From positions 620,001 through 684,000 of the forward strand of contig NZ_CP007128.1 of the NCBI RefSeq assembly GCF_000522985.1: DNA of 64,000 bases, in the 5' to 3' direction. Made by a program: the position numbers and the translations under genes. This DNA is from Gemmatirosa kalamazoonensis. Its GTDB lineage: Bacteria > Gemmatimonadota > Gemmatimonadetes > Gemmatimonadales > Gemmatimonadaceae. Below are positions 32,021-41,023 of the stretch, piece after piece; the first letter of the stretch is position 1; each line of letters opens with the position of its first letter. The notes under the pieces were generated by a model. That model made no database searches, was not told the origin of the DNA, and saw only the letters and a program-made list of their open reading frames with translations.

Positions 32021-33408
32021 CACGCGCGCGCCGGGTACTCCGCGGTCAGCCGCCCCGGCCCGGTACGCTCGGTGGCGTCGATCTGCCGGCGCAGCAGCCA
32101 CACGACGACCGCGGCGAGGAGGACGTAGAGCAGCGTGAAGCCCGCGAACGGCACGACGAGTCCCGGCATCGGCGTCACCGCGTCGGCGGTGCGGAGCACG
32201 CCCTGCACGATCCACGGCTGCCGCCCCACCTCGGTGACGACCCACCCCGCCTCGATCGCCACGAAGCCCGCGGGCGCGGTGATGCCTAACGCGAGCAGCA
32301 GCCGCGGCCGCCCCGCGAGCCCGACGCCCGGCCGCCCCGCGCGACGTGCGCGGCGCGATTGGTACAGCGCCCACAGCGCCCACGCCGCGACGAGCGCCGA
32401 GAGCATGCCGCATCCGACCATCGTCTGGAACGCGAGGTGCGTGACGAGCACCGGCGGGCGGTCGTTAGGCGGCACGTCGCCGAGTCCGCGCACGAGCGCG
32501 TGCGGGTCGTCGAACGCGAGCAGCGACAACCCGTACGGGATCTCGAGCGCCCACCGCGTGCGCTGCGCCCGCTCGTCGGGCCACCCGCCGATGCGCAGCG
32601 GCGCGCCGCGCATCGTGGTCCACTGCCCTTCCAGTGCGGCGAGCTTCACCGGCTGCACGCGGGCGACGGTGGCCGCGCTGTAGTGGCCGGCGACCGCCTG
32701 GAGGATCATCGACGGCGCGCCGACGAGCAGCGCGACGCCCAATGCTCTTCGATGGAAGGCCGCGGCGACGCGGTCGGCGCGCGTCGCGGGACGGCGCAGC
32801 AGGAGCGCGTGCACGCCGGCCACCGCCATCCCGGTCGCGGCGTACGCGGCGAGCGTCATGTGCAGCGCCTCGGCCAGCGCGGCCGGGGAGCCCATCGCGC
32901 GCAGCGGGTCGACGTCGCGCAGCGTGCCGTCGGCGGCGAGCGCGAAGCCGACCGGCGCGTTCATCCACGCGTTCACGAGCACGACGAAGATCCCCGACAG
33001 CGTGCCGCTCACCGCGACGATGATCCCCGCCGCGAGGTGCGCGCGCGGCGGCACGCGGTCCCACCCGTAGAGGTAGATGCCGAGGAAGATCGCCTCGGTG
33101 AAGAACGCGAACCCCTCGAGCGCGAACGGCAGCCCGATCGCCGCGCCGGAGCGCGCCATGAACGTCGGCCAGAGCAGGCCGAGCTCGAACGAGAGCACCG
33201 TGCCCGACACCGCACCGACGGCGAACAGGATCGCGGTGCCCTTCGCCCACCGCTTCGCGAGCGCGCGGTAGCCCGGATCGCCCGTGCGCCGCGCGCGCCA
33301 CTCCGCGACACACATCAGCACCGGCAGCGCGATGCCGAGCGCCGCGAACACGATGTGGAACGCGAGCGAGACCGCCATCTGCGAGCGCGCGGCGAGGAGG
33401 TCGGTCAT
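32020..33408 (-). CDS. cydA: Cytochrome bd ubiquinol oxidase subunit I, short Q-loop (CIO type)
   Basis: A 462-residue quinol oxidase subunit. His18 in LAFHIVFA (heme b595 ligand), Glu98 and Glu105 in ALEGFAFFTEA, and Met in AFQTMVGCGM (heme b558) are present, as is the family signature GRQPWIVQGVLRT. The quinol loop is short, so it belongs to the cyanide-insensitive-oxidase-like L-minus group rather than the E. coli L-type. The operon is cydA-cydB and must be transcribed from the 94-nt gap at 33409-33502, which also holds an inverted repeat. The oxidase has high oxygen affinity, suits low-oxygen growth and does not pump protons. Confidence 0.96.
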   Translation of the reverse strand: MTDLLAARSQMAVSLAFHIVFAALGIALPVLMCVAEWRARRTGDPGYRALAKRWAKGTAILFAVGAVSGTVLSFELGLLWPTFMARSGAAIGLPFALEGFAFFTEAIFLGIYLYGWDRVPPRAHLAAGIIVAVSGTLSGIFVVLVNAWMNAPVGFALAADGTLRDVDPLRAMGSPAALAEALHMTLAAYAATGMAVAGVHALLLRRPATRADRVAAAFHRRALGVALLVGAPSMILQAVAGHYSAATVARVQPVKLAALEGQWTTMRGAPLRIGGWPDERAQRTRWALEIPYGLSLLAFDDPHALVRGLGDVPPNDRPPVLVTHLAFQTMVGCGMLSALVAAWALWALYQSRRARRAGRPGVGLAGRPRLLLALGITAPAGFVAIEAGWVVTEVGRQPWIVQGVLRTADAVTPMPGLVVPFAGFTLLYVLLAAVVVWLLRRQIDATERTGPGRLTAEYPARA

Positions 33409-33428
33409 CGGCTGTCGCTGTTCGTGGT

Positions 33429-33497
33429 GTCCGCAGATTACGCCGATTACGCAGAGCTGGTGAAGACCAGTCCGCGTAATCTGCGTAATCTGCGGAC
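33429..33497. repeat. Inverted repeat with GATTACGC units upstream of cydAB
   Basis: The arms are GTCCGCAGATTACGC + CGATTACGCAGA (33429-33455) and its inverse (33471-33497), 27 nt with two mismatches. Each arm holds two ATTACGC units. It lies downstream of the sortilin-like gene stop position (that gene ends at 33503 on the minus strand) and upstream of cydA, so it could terminate one transcript, but it also overlaps the only possible cydA promoter space. Confidence 0.88.
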
Positions 33498-33502
33498 GAT
33501 CA

Positions 33503-36500
33503 CTACTGCAACGTGACCGTCGCCGGCGCCTTGGGGGTGACGGGATCGATGCCTAACCGGCGCGCCTCGGCGTTGAACGCCGGCAGGTCGGTCGAGAGGA
33601 CGCGGTTCAGGCGGTCGATCTGCACCTTCAGCTCGCCGCTCAGGTCGATGAAGATCGGCTCCGCGGCGTCGATCGGCCGGTTGTCGCCGCCGGAGACGAC
33701 GCCGAGCAGCGAGGCCAGGCGGTTGTTGACCTTGATCGGGAAGTTGAGCGGGTCCTGGCCGCTCTGGTTGCGCACCTGGTAGATGTCCTCCTCGACGTCG
33801 CTCAGATGGCGCGTGAGCGTGTCGCCGCGCGTCTTGAGGCCGGCGTCGGTCGACTTCTTCAGCCGGTCGGCGACCTGCGTCTTCACGTCGCGGATGCGCA
33901 CCACCGCGTCGTTCGCCTCGCTCACCTTGTCGCGGATGCGCGTGGCGAGCGCGTACTGCGCGCGGAGGTCCGCGTCGCTCGCTTCGGAGGTCGGGTTGCG
34001 TCGCACCGTGATCGGCGCCGTCGCGACCTTGCCGTCGACGTTGAGCCGCACCGTGTACCGGCCGGGCGGCACCGCGGGGCCGTTCGTCGTCGCGCCCCAC
34101 AGGATCATCCCCGGGAACGTCACCGCGCTCGCCGTGCGGAGATCCCACGTCACGGTGTTGAGCCCCGCCGTCGTCGGCGGCGCGACGTTCGCCTGCGCGA
34201 AGCGTCCGCGCCCACCGCCACCGCCGCCCGCCGAGTCGGCGCGGGCCGAGTCGGCACGCGTGGAGTCGCGGCGCGAGGTCGAGTCACGACGCGTCGAGTC
34301 GCGGCGCGCCGTGTCCGGGGCGAACGTACGCAGCACCTTCCCCGACGCGTCGAGGATGTCGACGGTGACCTTCTGCGCGGGGCGCGCGAGCCAGTAGCGG
34401 ATCTGCGCCGGGTTCGCCGAGCGCGTCGCGGCGACGGGCGCGAACAGCTTCACGTCGGACGCCACCATCGTGGGGCCGTACTCGCGCAGCGGCGTCACGT
34501 CGTCGAGCACGTAGAAGCCGCGCCCGTGCGTGGCGATGGCGACGACGTTCCCCTCCACGATGAGATCCGCGACCGGCACGTCGGGGAGGTTGAGCGACAG
34601 CGGCTGCCAGTGGTCGCCGTCGTCGAGCGAGAGGTAGACGCCGTGCTGCGTCGCCGCGTAGAGCAGCCCGCGCCGCGCGGGATCCTCGCGGACGGCGTGC
34701 ACGTAGTCGTTCGGCGCGATGCCGTTCGTGATCTTCGTCCACGTCTTCCCGAAGTCGTGCGTGCGCCACACGTAGGCCGCGCGGTCGTCGAGCAGCGGCC
34801 GCTTCACGGCGACGTACGCGGTCGCGGAGTCGAACGCCGACGCGTCGATGATGCTCACGCGGCCGAAGTCGGGCATGTCCTTCGGCGTGACGTTCGTCCA
34901 CGTCGTGCCGCCGTCCTTCGTGACGTGAATCAGCCCGTCGTCGGAGCCGGCCCAGATCACGTTCACCGAGCGCTTCGACGGCGCGAGCGCGAACACGACC
35001 GCGTACACCTCCGGCATGTTCATGTCGCGCGTGATCGGGCCGCCCGAGGGGCCCATCGTCTTCGGGTCGTGACGGGTGAGGTCGGGGCTGATCTTCGTCC
35101 AGCTCTGGCCACCGTTCGTCGTCTTCCACACGTGCTGCGAGCTCGCGTACAGCACGCGCGGGTTCACCGGCGAGAAGACGATCGGATACGTCCACTGCCA
35201 GCGCTCCTTCAGCACCGCGGACTCCTCGCCCTGGAACATGCGCGGATACGGGCTCACCTCGCGCGACTGGCCCGTGCGCCGGTCGAGCCGCTGCAGGAAG
35301 CCGCCGCCGTTCGCGTTCGTGCCGGAGTAGAATACGTCGGGGTTCAGCGGATCCGGCGCGATGTAGCCGTTCTCGGATCCGCCGGGGCTGTACACCGCCG
35401 TCGCCGCCGCCGCGCCGCGCCCGAAGCCGCCGCCGAGGTTCGTCGGCACGCACTGCTCGTTCGAGTCCTGCTGCGAGCCGCAGACGTGGAACGGCACGTG
35501 GGCGGTGGCGACCGCGTGATAGAACTGTCCCGTCGGATAATCCTCCGCCGTCCATGCGCGGCCGCCGTTCGTCGTCACCGCGCCGCCGCCGTCGTTGCCG
35601 ACGACCATGTGCTGCGGGTTGTCGGGATCGATCCACAGGTCGTGGAAGTCGCCGTGCGTGCCGCCGTCCGCCTGGCCGCCACGGCCGCCCAACGGGCCTA
35701 ACGTCTTGCCGGCGTCGGCGGAGCGATAGGCGCTCGTGTTCAGCGCGTACACGACGTCGGCGCTCTTCGGGTCGGCGAAGACGTGCGTGTAGTAGAACGC
35801 GCGCTGGCGGATGCTGCGGTCGGCGGTCGTCTTGGTCCACGTGCCGCCGCCGTCGTCGGAGCGGAACAGCCCTCCGTTCTCGTTCTCGACGAGCGCCCAC
35901 ACGCGCTGCGGGTTCGCCGGCGACACGGTGACCCCGATGCGGCCGATCACGCCGGCGGGCATGCCGGTGGTGCGCGTGAGCTCCGTCCACGTCTCGCCGC
36001 CGTCGACCGACTTGAACAGCCCGCTCCCCGGCCCGCCGCTCGACATCCCCCACTCGACGCGGTACGCCTCCCACAGCGCGGCGTACATCACGTTCGGATT
36101 CGTTTGGTCGATCGCGATGTCGACGGCGCCGGTCCTGTCGTCGCGGAACAGCACGCGCTTCCACGTCTTGCCGCCGTCGGTGCTCTTGTACACGCCGCGC
36201 TCCGCGCTCGGCGCGCCGTACTTGCCGAACGACGCGACGAACACGGTGTTCGGGTCCTTCGGGTGGACGCGGATCTTCGAGATCGCGTCGCTGTTGGAGA
36301 AGCCGACGTGCGTCCACGTCTTGCCCGCGTCGGTCGACTTGTAGACGCCGTCGCCGGGCATGATGTTGCCGCGGATGCACGACTCGCCCATGCCGATGTA
36401 GACGACGTCGGGGCTCGACTCCGACACGGCGATCGCGCCGACCGACGCGCTCTTGATCTTGCCGTCGGTGATCGGCGTCCACGTCTCGCCGCCGTCGGTG

Positions 36501-36745
36501 GTCTTCCACAGCCCGCCGCCCGTCGCGCCGAAGTATGCCTCGCGCGGCCGCCCGCGCACGCCGCTCACGGCGATGGAGCGTCCGCCGCGGTCGGGGCCGA
36601 GCGAGCGCCAGCGGAAGCCCTTCAGGAACGTCGTGTCGATGTCGGCGACCGCGGCGCGAGCAGGCGCGAGCACCGGCGGACGCTTCGGCGTCGGGAGCGC
36701 GAGCAGCGGCAGCGCGATCGCGAGCCGCAGGGGACTGCCGATCAT
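33503..36745 (-). CDS. Secreted VPS10/sortilin-like Asp-box beta-propeller protein
   Basis: A 1080-residue exported protein. The start is ATG 36745 because a signal peptide follows (MIGSPLRLAIALPLLAL). More than eight Asp-box/BNR motifs of the S-x-D-x-G-x-T-W type are visible: TTDGGETWTP, STDAGKTWTH, STDGGKTWKR, SVDGGETWTE, SDDGGGTWTK, TKDGGTTWTN and others. These make two seven- to ten-blade propellers, as in VPS10/sortilin and GH74-like proteins. A C-terminal domain (about 790-1080) is beta-rich plus a helical tail. Such proteins are numerous in Gemmatimonadota; no catalytic residues of GH74 can be assigned. A Ser/Arg/Asp tandem (DSTRRDSTSRRDSTRADSARADSAG, about 855-880) is a low-complexity linker. 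The family is shared with the gene at 63197. Confidence 0.92.
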   Translation of the reverse strand: MIGSPLRLAIALPLLALPTPKRPPVLAPARAAVADIDTTFLKGFRWRSLGPDRGGRSIAVSGVRGRPREAYFGATGGGLWKTTDGGETWTPITDGKIKSASVGAIAVSESSPDVVYIGMGESCIRGNIMPGDGVYKSTDAGKTWTHVGFSNSDAISKIRVHPKDPNTVFVASFGKYGAPSAERGVYKSTDGGKTWKRVLFRDDRTGAVDIAIDQTNPNVMYAALWEAYRVEWGMSSGGPGSGLFKSVDGGETWTELTRTTGMPAGVIGRIGVTVSPANPQRVWALVENENGGLFRSDDGGGTWTKTTADRSIRQRAFYYTHVFADPKSADVVYALNTSAYRSADAGKTLGPLGGRGGQADGGTHGDFHDLWIDPDNPQHMVVGNDGGGAVTTNGGRAWTAEDYPTGQFYHAVATAHVPFHVCGSQQDSNEQCVPTNLGGGFGRGAAAATAVYSPGGSENGYIAPDPLNPDVFYSGTNANGGGFLQRLDRRTGQSREVSPYPRMFQGEESAVLKERWQWTYPIVFSPVNPRVLYASSQHVWKTTNGGQSWTKISPDLTRHDPKTMGPSGGPITRDMNMPEVYAVVFALAPSKRSVNVIWAGSDDGLIHVTKDGGTTWTNVTPKDMPDFGRVSIIDASAFDSATAYVAVKRPLLDDRAAYVWRTHDFGKTWTKITNGIAPNDYVHAVREDPARRGLLYAATQHGVYLSLDDGDHWQPLSLNLPDVPVADLIVEGNVVAIATHGRGFYVLDDVTPLREYGPTMVASDVKLFAPVAATRSANPAQIRYWLARPAQKVTVDILDASGKVLRTFAPDTARRDSTRRDSTSRRDSTRADSARADSAGGGGGGRGRFAQANVAPPTTAGLNTVTWDLRTASAVTFPGMILWGATTNGPAVPPGRYTVRLNVDGKVATAPITVRRNPTSEASDADLRAQYALATRIRDKVSEANDAVVRIRDVKTQVADRLKKSTDAGLKTRGDTLTRHLSDVEEDIYQVRNQSGQDPLNFPIKVNNRLASLLGVVSGGDNRPIDAAEPIFIDLSGELKVQIDRLNRVLSTDLPAFNAEARRLGIDPVTPKAPATVTLQ

Positions 36746-36808
36746 GGAAAGACCTCCTCTGTGGTGCTCGTTTGTCGCGCCGGGAACGGCTCCACGTTCT
36801 CTGGCTCG

Positions 36809-36841
36809 CAATTCAATGAATTCTCGAAATTCAATGAATTG
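36809..36841. promoter_or_regulatory. Two copies of AT-rich near-palindrome AATTCAATGAATT
   Basis: AATTCAATGAATT occurs twice (36810-36822 and 36828-36840) separated by 5 nt. Each copy is symmetric except the centre base. The surroundings are about 70% GC, so this patch stands out strongly. It is 64-96 nt upstream of the sortilin-like ATG on the minus strand, in the right place for an operator or a UP-like element. No matching copy was noticed elsewhere in the window. Confidence 0.55.
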
Positions 36842-36912
36842 AAACCCCTCTCCGTGGAGTCGTGCTCGGGCGCGTCCGACCAGTTACGCGACGGCGGCCC
36901 GAAACGCTCGCC

Positions 36913-37911
36913 TCAGGGCCGGAGCGACGCCGCGTACGCCACCGCGGCGATCATGTCCTCGATCGTCATCGGCGCGACGACCGCGCGCATCGGCTGGCCG
37001 GCGGGCGTGTCGCGCGTGCCGGTGCGGAACGCGAGGAGCTGGCGCAGCAGGTGCGACGGCGAGCGGCCGGCGAGCGGCGGGGCGCCGGTCCCCGAGAGAC
37101 CGCGGAGCCCAGGCCCGTGGCAGGCGACGCACGCCGTCGCCGGGCCGTCGGTGCCGCGCGCCGCCAACCGCGCCCCGCGCGCCACGCTCCCCGGCGGCAC
37201 GTACGCGACGTACCCGACGCCGTCGTCGTGCCGCTCGTGCCGCGCGTGGTCGGTCGCGAATTCCACCAGCCGCGCGCCGAGCGGCTCCGTGCCGCCGTTA
37301 GGCACCAGCGCGTACAGGCTCCCCGCGACGCGCGTCGCCGGCACGGTCGTGGATTCCACGACGCGCACGTGCGACCGCGCCGGCAGCCGCGCGAAGTACG
37401 CCGCCGCCTCCGCCACCTCGGCGTCGGTCGCGTTCATCGCCACGCGCGTCATCGACGTGCCCCACGCGGGGTTGCCGGTCCACGCGGGGCGGCGCGCACC
37501 GGACTTCATGTCGGCGACCTGGCGCACGATGTACTCGGCGGGCAGCCCGGCGATCTGCGCGTTCTCGGGGCGACCGAGGCCGTTCGGCAGATGGCAGAAC
37601 GCGCACCCCTGCACCGCCGGCATGCGGCCGCGCGCGACCGACGGCGGCATGGGAGGGTGATCCGCCGGGTGCCAGTCGGGGACGACGCTGTGACCGAGGA
37701 TCTCGGCCTCCGTGTACAGCATGCGGCTCCCCGGCACCGTCACGCGCGTCACCGAGTCGAACGGCGGTTGCGGCGCGCCCGACGAGAGCAGCGGGAACGC
37801 CCACGCCGGCACCTCGATCGGCGGGGCGGGCGCCGATTGCGCTCCGAGTGGGGCGGCGGCAAGCGCGAGCAACGGCCCGAGCGCGGCGGATGTGTGTCGT
37901 CGACGGGGCAT
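36913..37911 (-). CDS. Secreted diheme cytochrome c protein
   Basis: A 332-residue exported protein with a signal peptide (AALGPLLALAAAPLGA, then Q). It has two heme c sites: CAFCH at 103-107 and CVACH at 261-265. Each is followed by the usual NGLGRPENAQIAGLPAEYIVRQVADMK and GLRGLSGTGAPPLAGRSPSHLLRQLLAFRTG segments of bacterial class I c-type cytochromes. Candidate axial Met residues are in GTSMTRVA and GQPMRAVV. It is a periplasmic electron carrier similar to soxX/c4-like diheme proteins. It is not clear whether it serves the nearby bd oxidase, which takes electrons from quinol and would not need it. Confidence 0.93.
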   Translation of the reverse strand: MPRRRHTSAALGPLLALAAAPLGAQSAPAPPIEVPAWAFPLLSSGAPQPPFDSVTRVTVPGSRMLYTEAEILGHSVVPDWHPADHPPMPPSVARGRMPAVQGCAFCHLPNGLGRPENAQIAGLPAEYIVRQVADMKSGARRPAWTGNPAWGTSMTRVAMNATDAEVAEAAAYFARLPARSHVRVVESTTVPATRVAGSLYALVPNGGTEPLGARLVEFATDHARHERHDDGVGYVAYVPPGSVARGARLAARGTDGPATACVACHGPGLRGLSGTGAPPLAGRSPSHLLRQLLAFRTGTRDTPAGQPMRAVVAPMTIEDMIAAVAYAASLRP

Positions 37912-38011
37912 CGGGCGTCCTGTTAGGCGGGGGCGTGGCTCGCCGAAGCTATCCGGCCCGCCGCCTCGCGGCCAGCGCGCCCCGCACTAGGTTAGCGCAC
38001 ATCCCCCGCCG

Positions 38012-38995
38012 TTGCCCATCGTGACGTTTCCGTCTCCCCGCTCTGCCCGTCGTCGCGCGTCGCGCCTCGCCGTCGCCGTGCTCGTCGCCGTCGTCGGGTG
38101 CGCGGGGCGTCCGGAGGCCGTCGCGACGCCGCCAGCACCGGCGACGCCGCTCGATTCCGCGGCCGCGGCGTCCGAGGCGCAGCTCCGCGCCGACGTCGCG
38201 TGGCTCGCGGCGCCGGCGCGCAACGGGCGCTACGCGGGCACGCGCGAGAGCGACTCGGTGGCGGCGTACCTCGAGCGGCGCTACCAGGCGTTAGGCATCG
38301 CCGGCGCGTACGAGTCGGGCTACCGGCAGCGCTTCCGCATGTCCGACGGTCAGGCGACGAACGTCGCCGCGGTGATCCCCGGCACCGACCGCGCGCTCGC
38401 GCGCGAGGTCATCGTCGTCGGCGCGCACCGCGACCACATCGGCCATTCGGCGTGGCTCGCGATGGATCCGGACCTCGGCCCCGTGCTGCGCCCGGGCGCC
38501 GACGACAACGCATCGGGCACGGCGGCGGTGCTCGAGGTCGCGCGACGGCTCGCGGCCCGCCCGACGCGTCGCACGGTGCTCGTCGTGCACTTCGACGCCG
38601 AGGAGCTCGGGCTGCTCGGGTCGCAGGCGTTCATCGAGCACCCGCCGGTCGCGCGCTCCGCCGTGCGGCTCATGCTGAACCTCGACATGGTCGGCCGGCT
38701 GCGCGCCGACCGGTTGTACGTCGAGGTGGCACGCGGCGGCCGCGCGGTGCAGGCGCTCGTCGACAGCGTGACGCGCGCCGGGTCGCTGCGCCCCGTGCCG
38801 ACGAGCGAGACATCGGGGCGCTCGGACCAGAGCACGTTCGCGGAGTGGCCGGTACCGGCGGTGGCGCTGTTCACCGGCTTCCACGCCGACTATCACCGCG
38901 CGAGCGACACGCCCGCGCGCGTGAACGTGCCCGGGATCCGACGCGTCGTCGACGTGGCGGAGTCGCTCGTGCGCGCGGTCGCGAACCGGCCCTGA
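38012..38995 (+). CDS. M28 family zinc aminopeptidase, lipoprotein
   Basis: A 327-residue lipid-anchored peptidase. The signal RLAVAVLVAVVGC has the acylated Cys near residue 30. Zinc ligands are visible in order: His139 in VVGAHRDHIG, Asp165 in GADDNASGTAA, Glu197/198 in DAEELGLLGS, Asp225 in MLNLDMVG and His295 in HADYHRASDTP. It belongs to the M28 aminopeptidase family (Y/S type). HRDH replaces the usual HYDH. The start is TTG 38012 (GTG 38021 is an alternative). It removes N-terminal amino acids from peptides in the periplasm or at the surface. Confidence 0.93.
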   Translation: MPIVTFPSPRSARRRASRLAVAVLVAVVGCAGRPEAVATPPAPATPLDSAAAASEAQLRADVAWLAAPARNGRYAGTRESDSVAAYLERRYQALGIAGAYESGYRQRFRMSDGQATNVAAVIPGTDRALAREVIVVGAHRDHIGHSAWLAMDPDLGPVLRPGADDNASGTAAVLEVARRLAARPTRRTVLVVHFDAEELGLLGSQAFIEHPPVARSAVRLMLNLDMVGRLRADRLYVEVARGGRAVQALVDSVTRAGSLRPVPTSETSGRSDQSTFAEWPVPAVALFTGFHADYHRASDTPARVNVPGIRRVVDVAESLVRAVANRP

Positions 38996-39008
38996 CGTCG
39001 GGCGCGCG

Positions 39009-40916
39009 TCACCGCGCGTACGGCACGTAGTCCGGCGGCCACGTCGTGTCGACGAGGAGGATGCCGTCGTACTCGTCGCGCGGCACGATGGACAGCGTGT
39101 TCGTGCCCCACTCGCGCGCGAGGAGCGGCCGGAACATCCACGCCGTGCCCGGGCCCTCCGTCGCGCGTGACAGGTCGACGAACGTGTAGCGCCACGGCGC
39201 CTGGTGCACGATCGCCTCCAGCGTCCCCGCCGTGGCGGGCGCGATGGGATAGACCTGGCGGTTGTTCATCGCGCCGCTGCCGCGGTACATGTACAGCCCC
39301 ACCGTGTAGAGCTCCTTGCGATGGCGCTCGGCCACGTACGTGCCCATCGTGCGTACGGGAACGCTCGGCGCGGCGCGCGGCGCGAACCCGCGGTGCTGGA
39401 TGTGGAAGTTGTGCGCCCACACGATCACCTTCTTCCTCGGGTGCAGCTCGTCGAGCACGAAGTCGAGGTTGTCGGCCATGCCGCGGTCGCGGACGACCGT
39501 GCCCTCGGTGGCGACGCCGGCGGCGAGCTCGCGCGCGAAGAACGACATGGAGATCGCCGTCTGCCGCGCGAGCGCCGGCGCGATCGGGTCGTCGCGGAAC
39601 GACTTCGCGAGCGGACGCTCGCGGGCGCGGATCCACGCGGCGAGCGAGTCGTAGAACGCCACGAGCCGGTCGCGGTCCGCCGGCGACACGGCCGGCCCGT
39701 TGCCCGTCGGCATCGTCGCGTAGAACGCCGAATCGGTCGCGTAGACGCGCCGCGCGTACGCCGTGTCGAGCGTCGCGACGACGCGGCGCAGGAACGTCGA
39801 GCGTTCGCGGTCGCCGTCGCCGCTGCGCTGCACGTCGAAGCCGGTGAGCACGAGCGGGTGCGCGGTGCGCTGCGTCTCCTTGATGTACTCGAACAGCGGC
39901 AGCACCTCGTTCGTGTGCCAGACGCCGAAGATGCAGCCGCGCATGAGCTCCATCGCCGAGAGCGAGTCGGCCTTGCGGCCCACGCGGTCGCAGGCGAACA
40001 GCGAGCTCTCGAACGCGATCACGTCGTAGCCGAGCGCCTCGTGCAGGTGCCGGATGAGCCGGACCTTCGCGAGGTCGAACTCGCGCACGCCGTGGCCGCT
40101 CTCGCCGAGCTGCACGACGAGCTTGCCGGCGAGCAGCGGCGCGAGGAACGCGAGGTCGCTCGCCTCGCGGGCGCCTAACGACCGCACGGCGTGGGCGTTC
40201 GCGCGCACCCACGCCGCCGCCGCCGAGTCGACCGCGGGCGCCACGGAGTCGGGGGCCGGGGCGAGCTCGGCGTCGGTCAGCAGGCGGCCGAGGTCCTCCG
40301 CGGGGCGCGGGGGCGCGGCGTACGGCGGCGTGCTCGCGACGCGGCGCGGCATCGGTGGGCCGACCACCTCCACGCTCAGCGAGTCGAACCACGCGCTGCC
40401 GTTGCCGGGGTGCAGCATGCCGAACAGCACTGCCGTCGCGCCCGAGTCCACCGGCAGCTCGACGACGTAGCGGGTCCACGGCGTGGTGCCGCGCGGACCG
40501 CGCTCCTGCATGTTGTCGAACGCGATCGTCCGGCCCACGCCGTCGACGCGCATCCACAATCCGGCGAAGCCGTCGGTGATGCCGTCGGTGCGGATCCACC
40601 CGGTGAGGCGCAGCGTCCGCCCGATCGCGAGCGGGAGCGGGAACATGCGCGACGAGACCGCGAACCGCGGCGGCCCGCCCGACGTCGGCGTCGCCTGCAC
40701 GAGGCGCATGCGCAGGCTCGCGCGCCCCTCGACGCGCTCGGTGGTGTCCACGGCGACCTCGTAGCCATCGCCGCCGGTGTACCAGCCCACCGGCACGAGG
40801 TGGCCGTCCGCGGCGGGGTGGGCCTCCTCGAAGCCGAGGTTCGTGGGGGGCTGCTGCTGCGCGAGGGCGAGGGTCGGGACGAGGCTCGCGGCGAGGGCGA
40901 TACGCATCATGTTCAT
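39009..40916 (-). CDS. Erythromycin esterase-like family protein with N-terminal beta domain
   Basis: A 635-residue exported protein (MRIALAASLVPTLALA, then Q). Residues about 25-190 form a CBM-like jelly-roll (NLGFEEAHPAADGHLVPVGWYTGGDGYEVAVDTTERVEGRASLRMRL). Residues about 220-635 are an erythromycin-esterase (EreA/EreB) domain: VQLGESGHGVREFDLAKVRLIRHLHEALGYDVIAFESS, VIVWAHNFHIQH, and Glu/His residues at the matching places. Ere enzymes hydrolyse the macrolide lactone. Chromosomal homologues with extra domains are common and their substrate is unknown, so resistance cannot be inferred. It runs convergent with the M28 gene; the stops are 13 nt apart. Confidence 0.88.
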   Translation of the reverse strand: MNMMRIALAASLVPTLALAQQQPPTNLGFEEAHPAADGHLVPVGWYTGGDGYEVAVDTTERVEGRASLRMRLVQATPTSGGPPRFAVSSRMFPLPLAIGRTLRLTGWIRTDGITDGFAGLWMRVDGVGRTIAFDNMQERGPRGTTPWTRYVVELPVDSGATAVLFGMLHPGNGSAWFDSLSVEVVGPPMPRRVASTPPYAAPPRPAEDLGRLLTDAELAPAPDSVAPAVDSAAAAWVRANAHAVRSLGAREASDLAFLAPLLAGKLVVQLGESGHGVREFDLAKVRLIRHLHEALGYDVIAFESSLFACDRVGRKADSLSAMELMRGCIFGVWHTNEVLPLFEYIKETQRTAHPLVLTGFDVQRSGDGDRERSTFLRRVVATLDTAYARRVYATDSAFYATMPTGNGPAVSPADRDRLVAFYDSLAAWIRARERPLAKSFRDDPIAPALARQTAISMSFFARELAAGVATEGTVVRDRGMADNLDFVLDELHPRKKVIVWAHNFHIQHRGFAPRAAPSVPVRTMGTYVAERHRKELYTVGLYMYRGSGAMNNRQVYPIAPATAGTLEAIVHQAPWRYTFVDLSRATEGPGTAWMFRPLLAREWGTNTLSIVPRDEYDGILLVDTTWPPDYVPYAR

Positions 40917-41023
40917 GGCGTTACCATCATACCCATGGCGCTTCGCCGCCAGATGCCGTCACCCATGGAAGTGATGGAAACGCGATGGACCTGATGCGTC
41001 TTGGTTTCCTCCACCTCGTCCCG

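Noticed and set aside
30974-33408. An antisense 420-codon plus-strand frame over cydAB
   Set aside because: Arg-rich shadow frame; CydA and CydB have clear heme-ligand and loop motifs on the other strand.
39009-40916. Macrolide resistance gene
   Set aside because: The esterase domain is only family-like and carries an extra beta domain and signal peptide; there is no evidence for macrolide as substrate.
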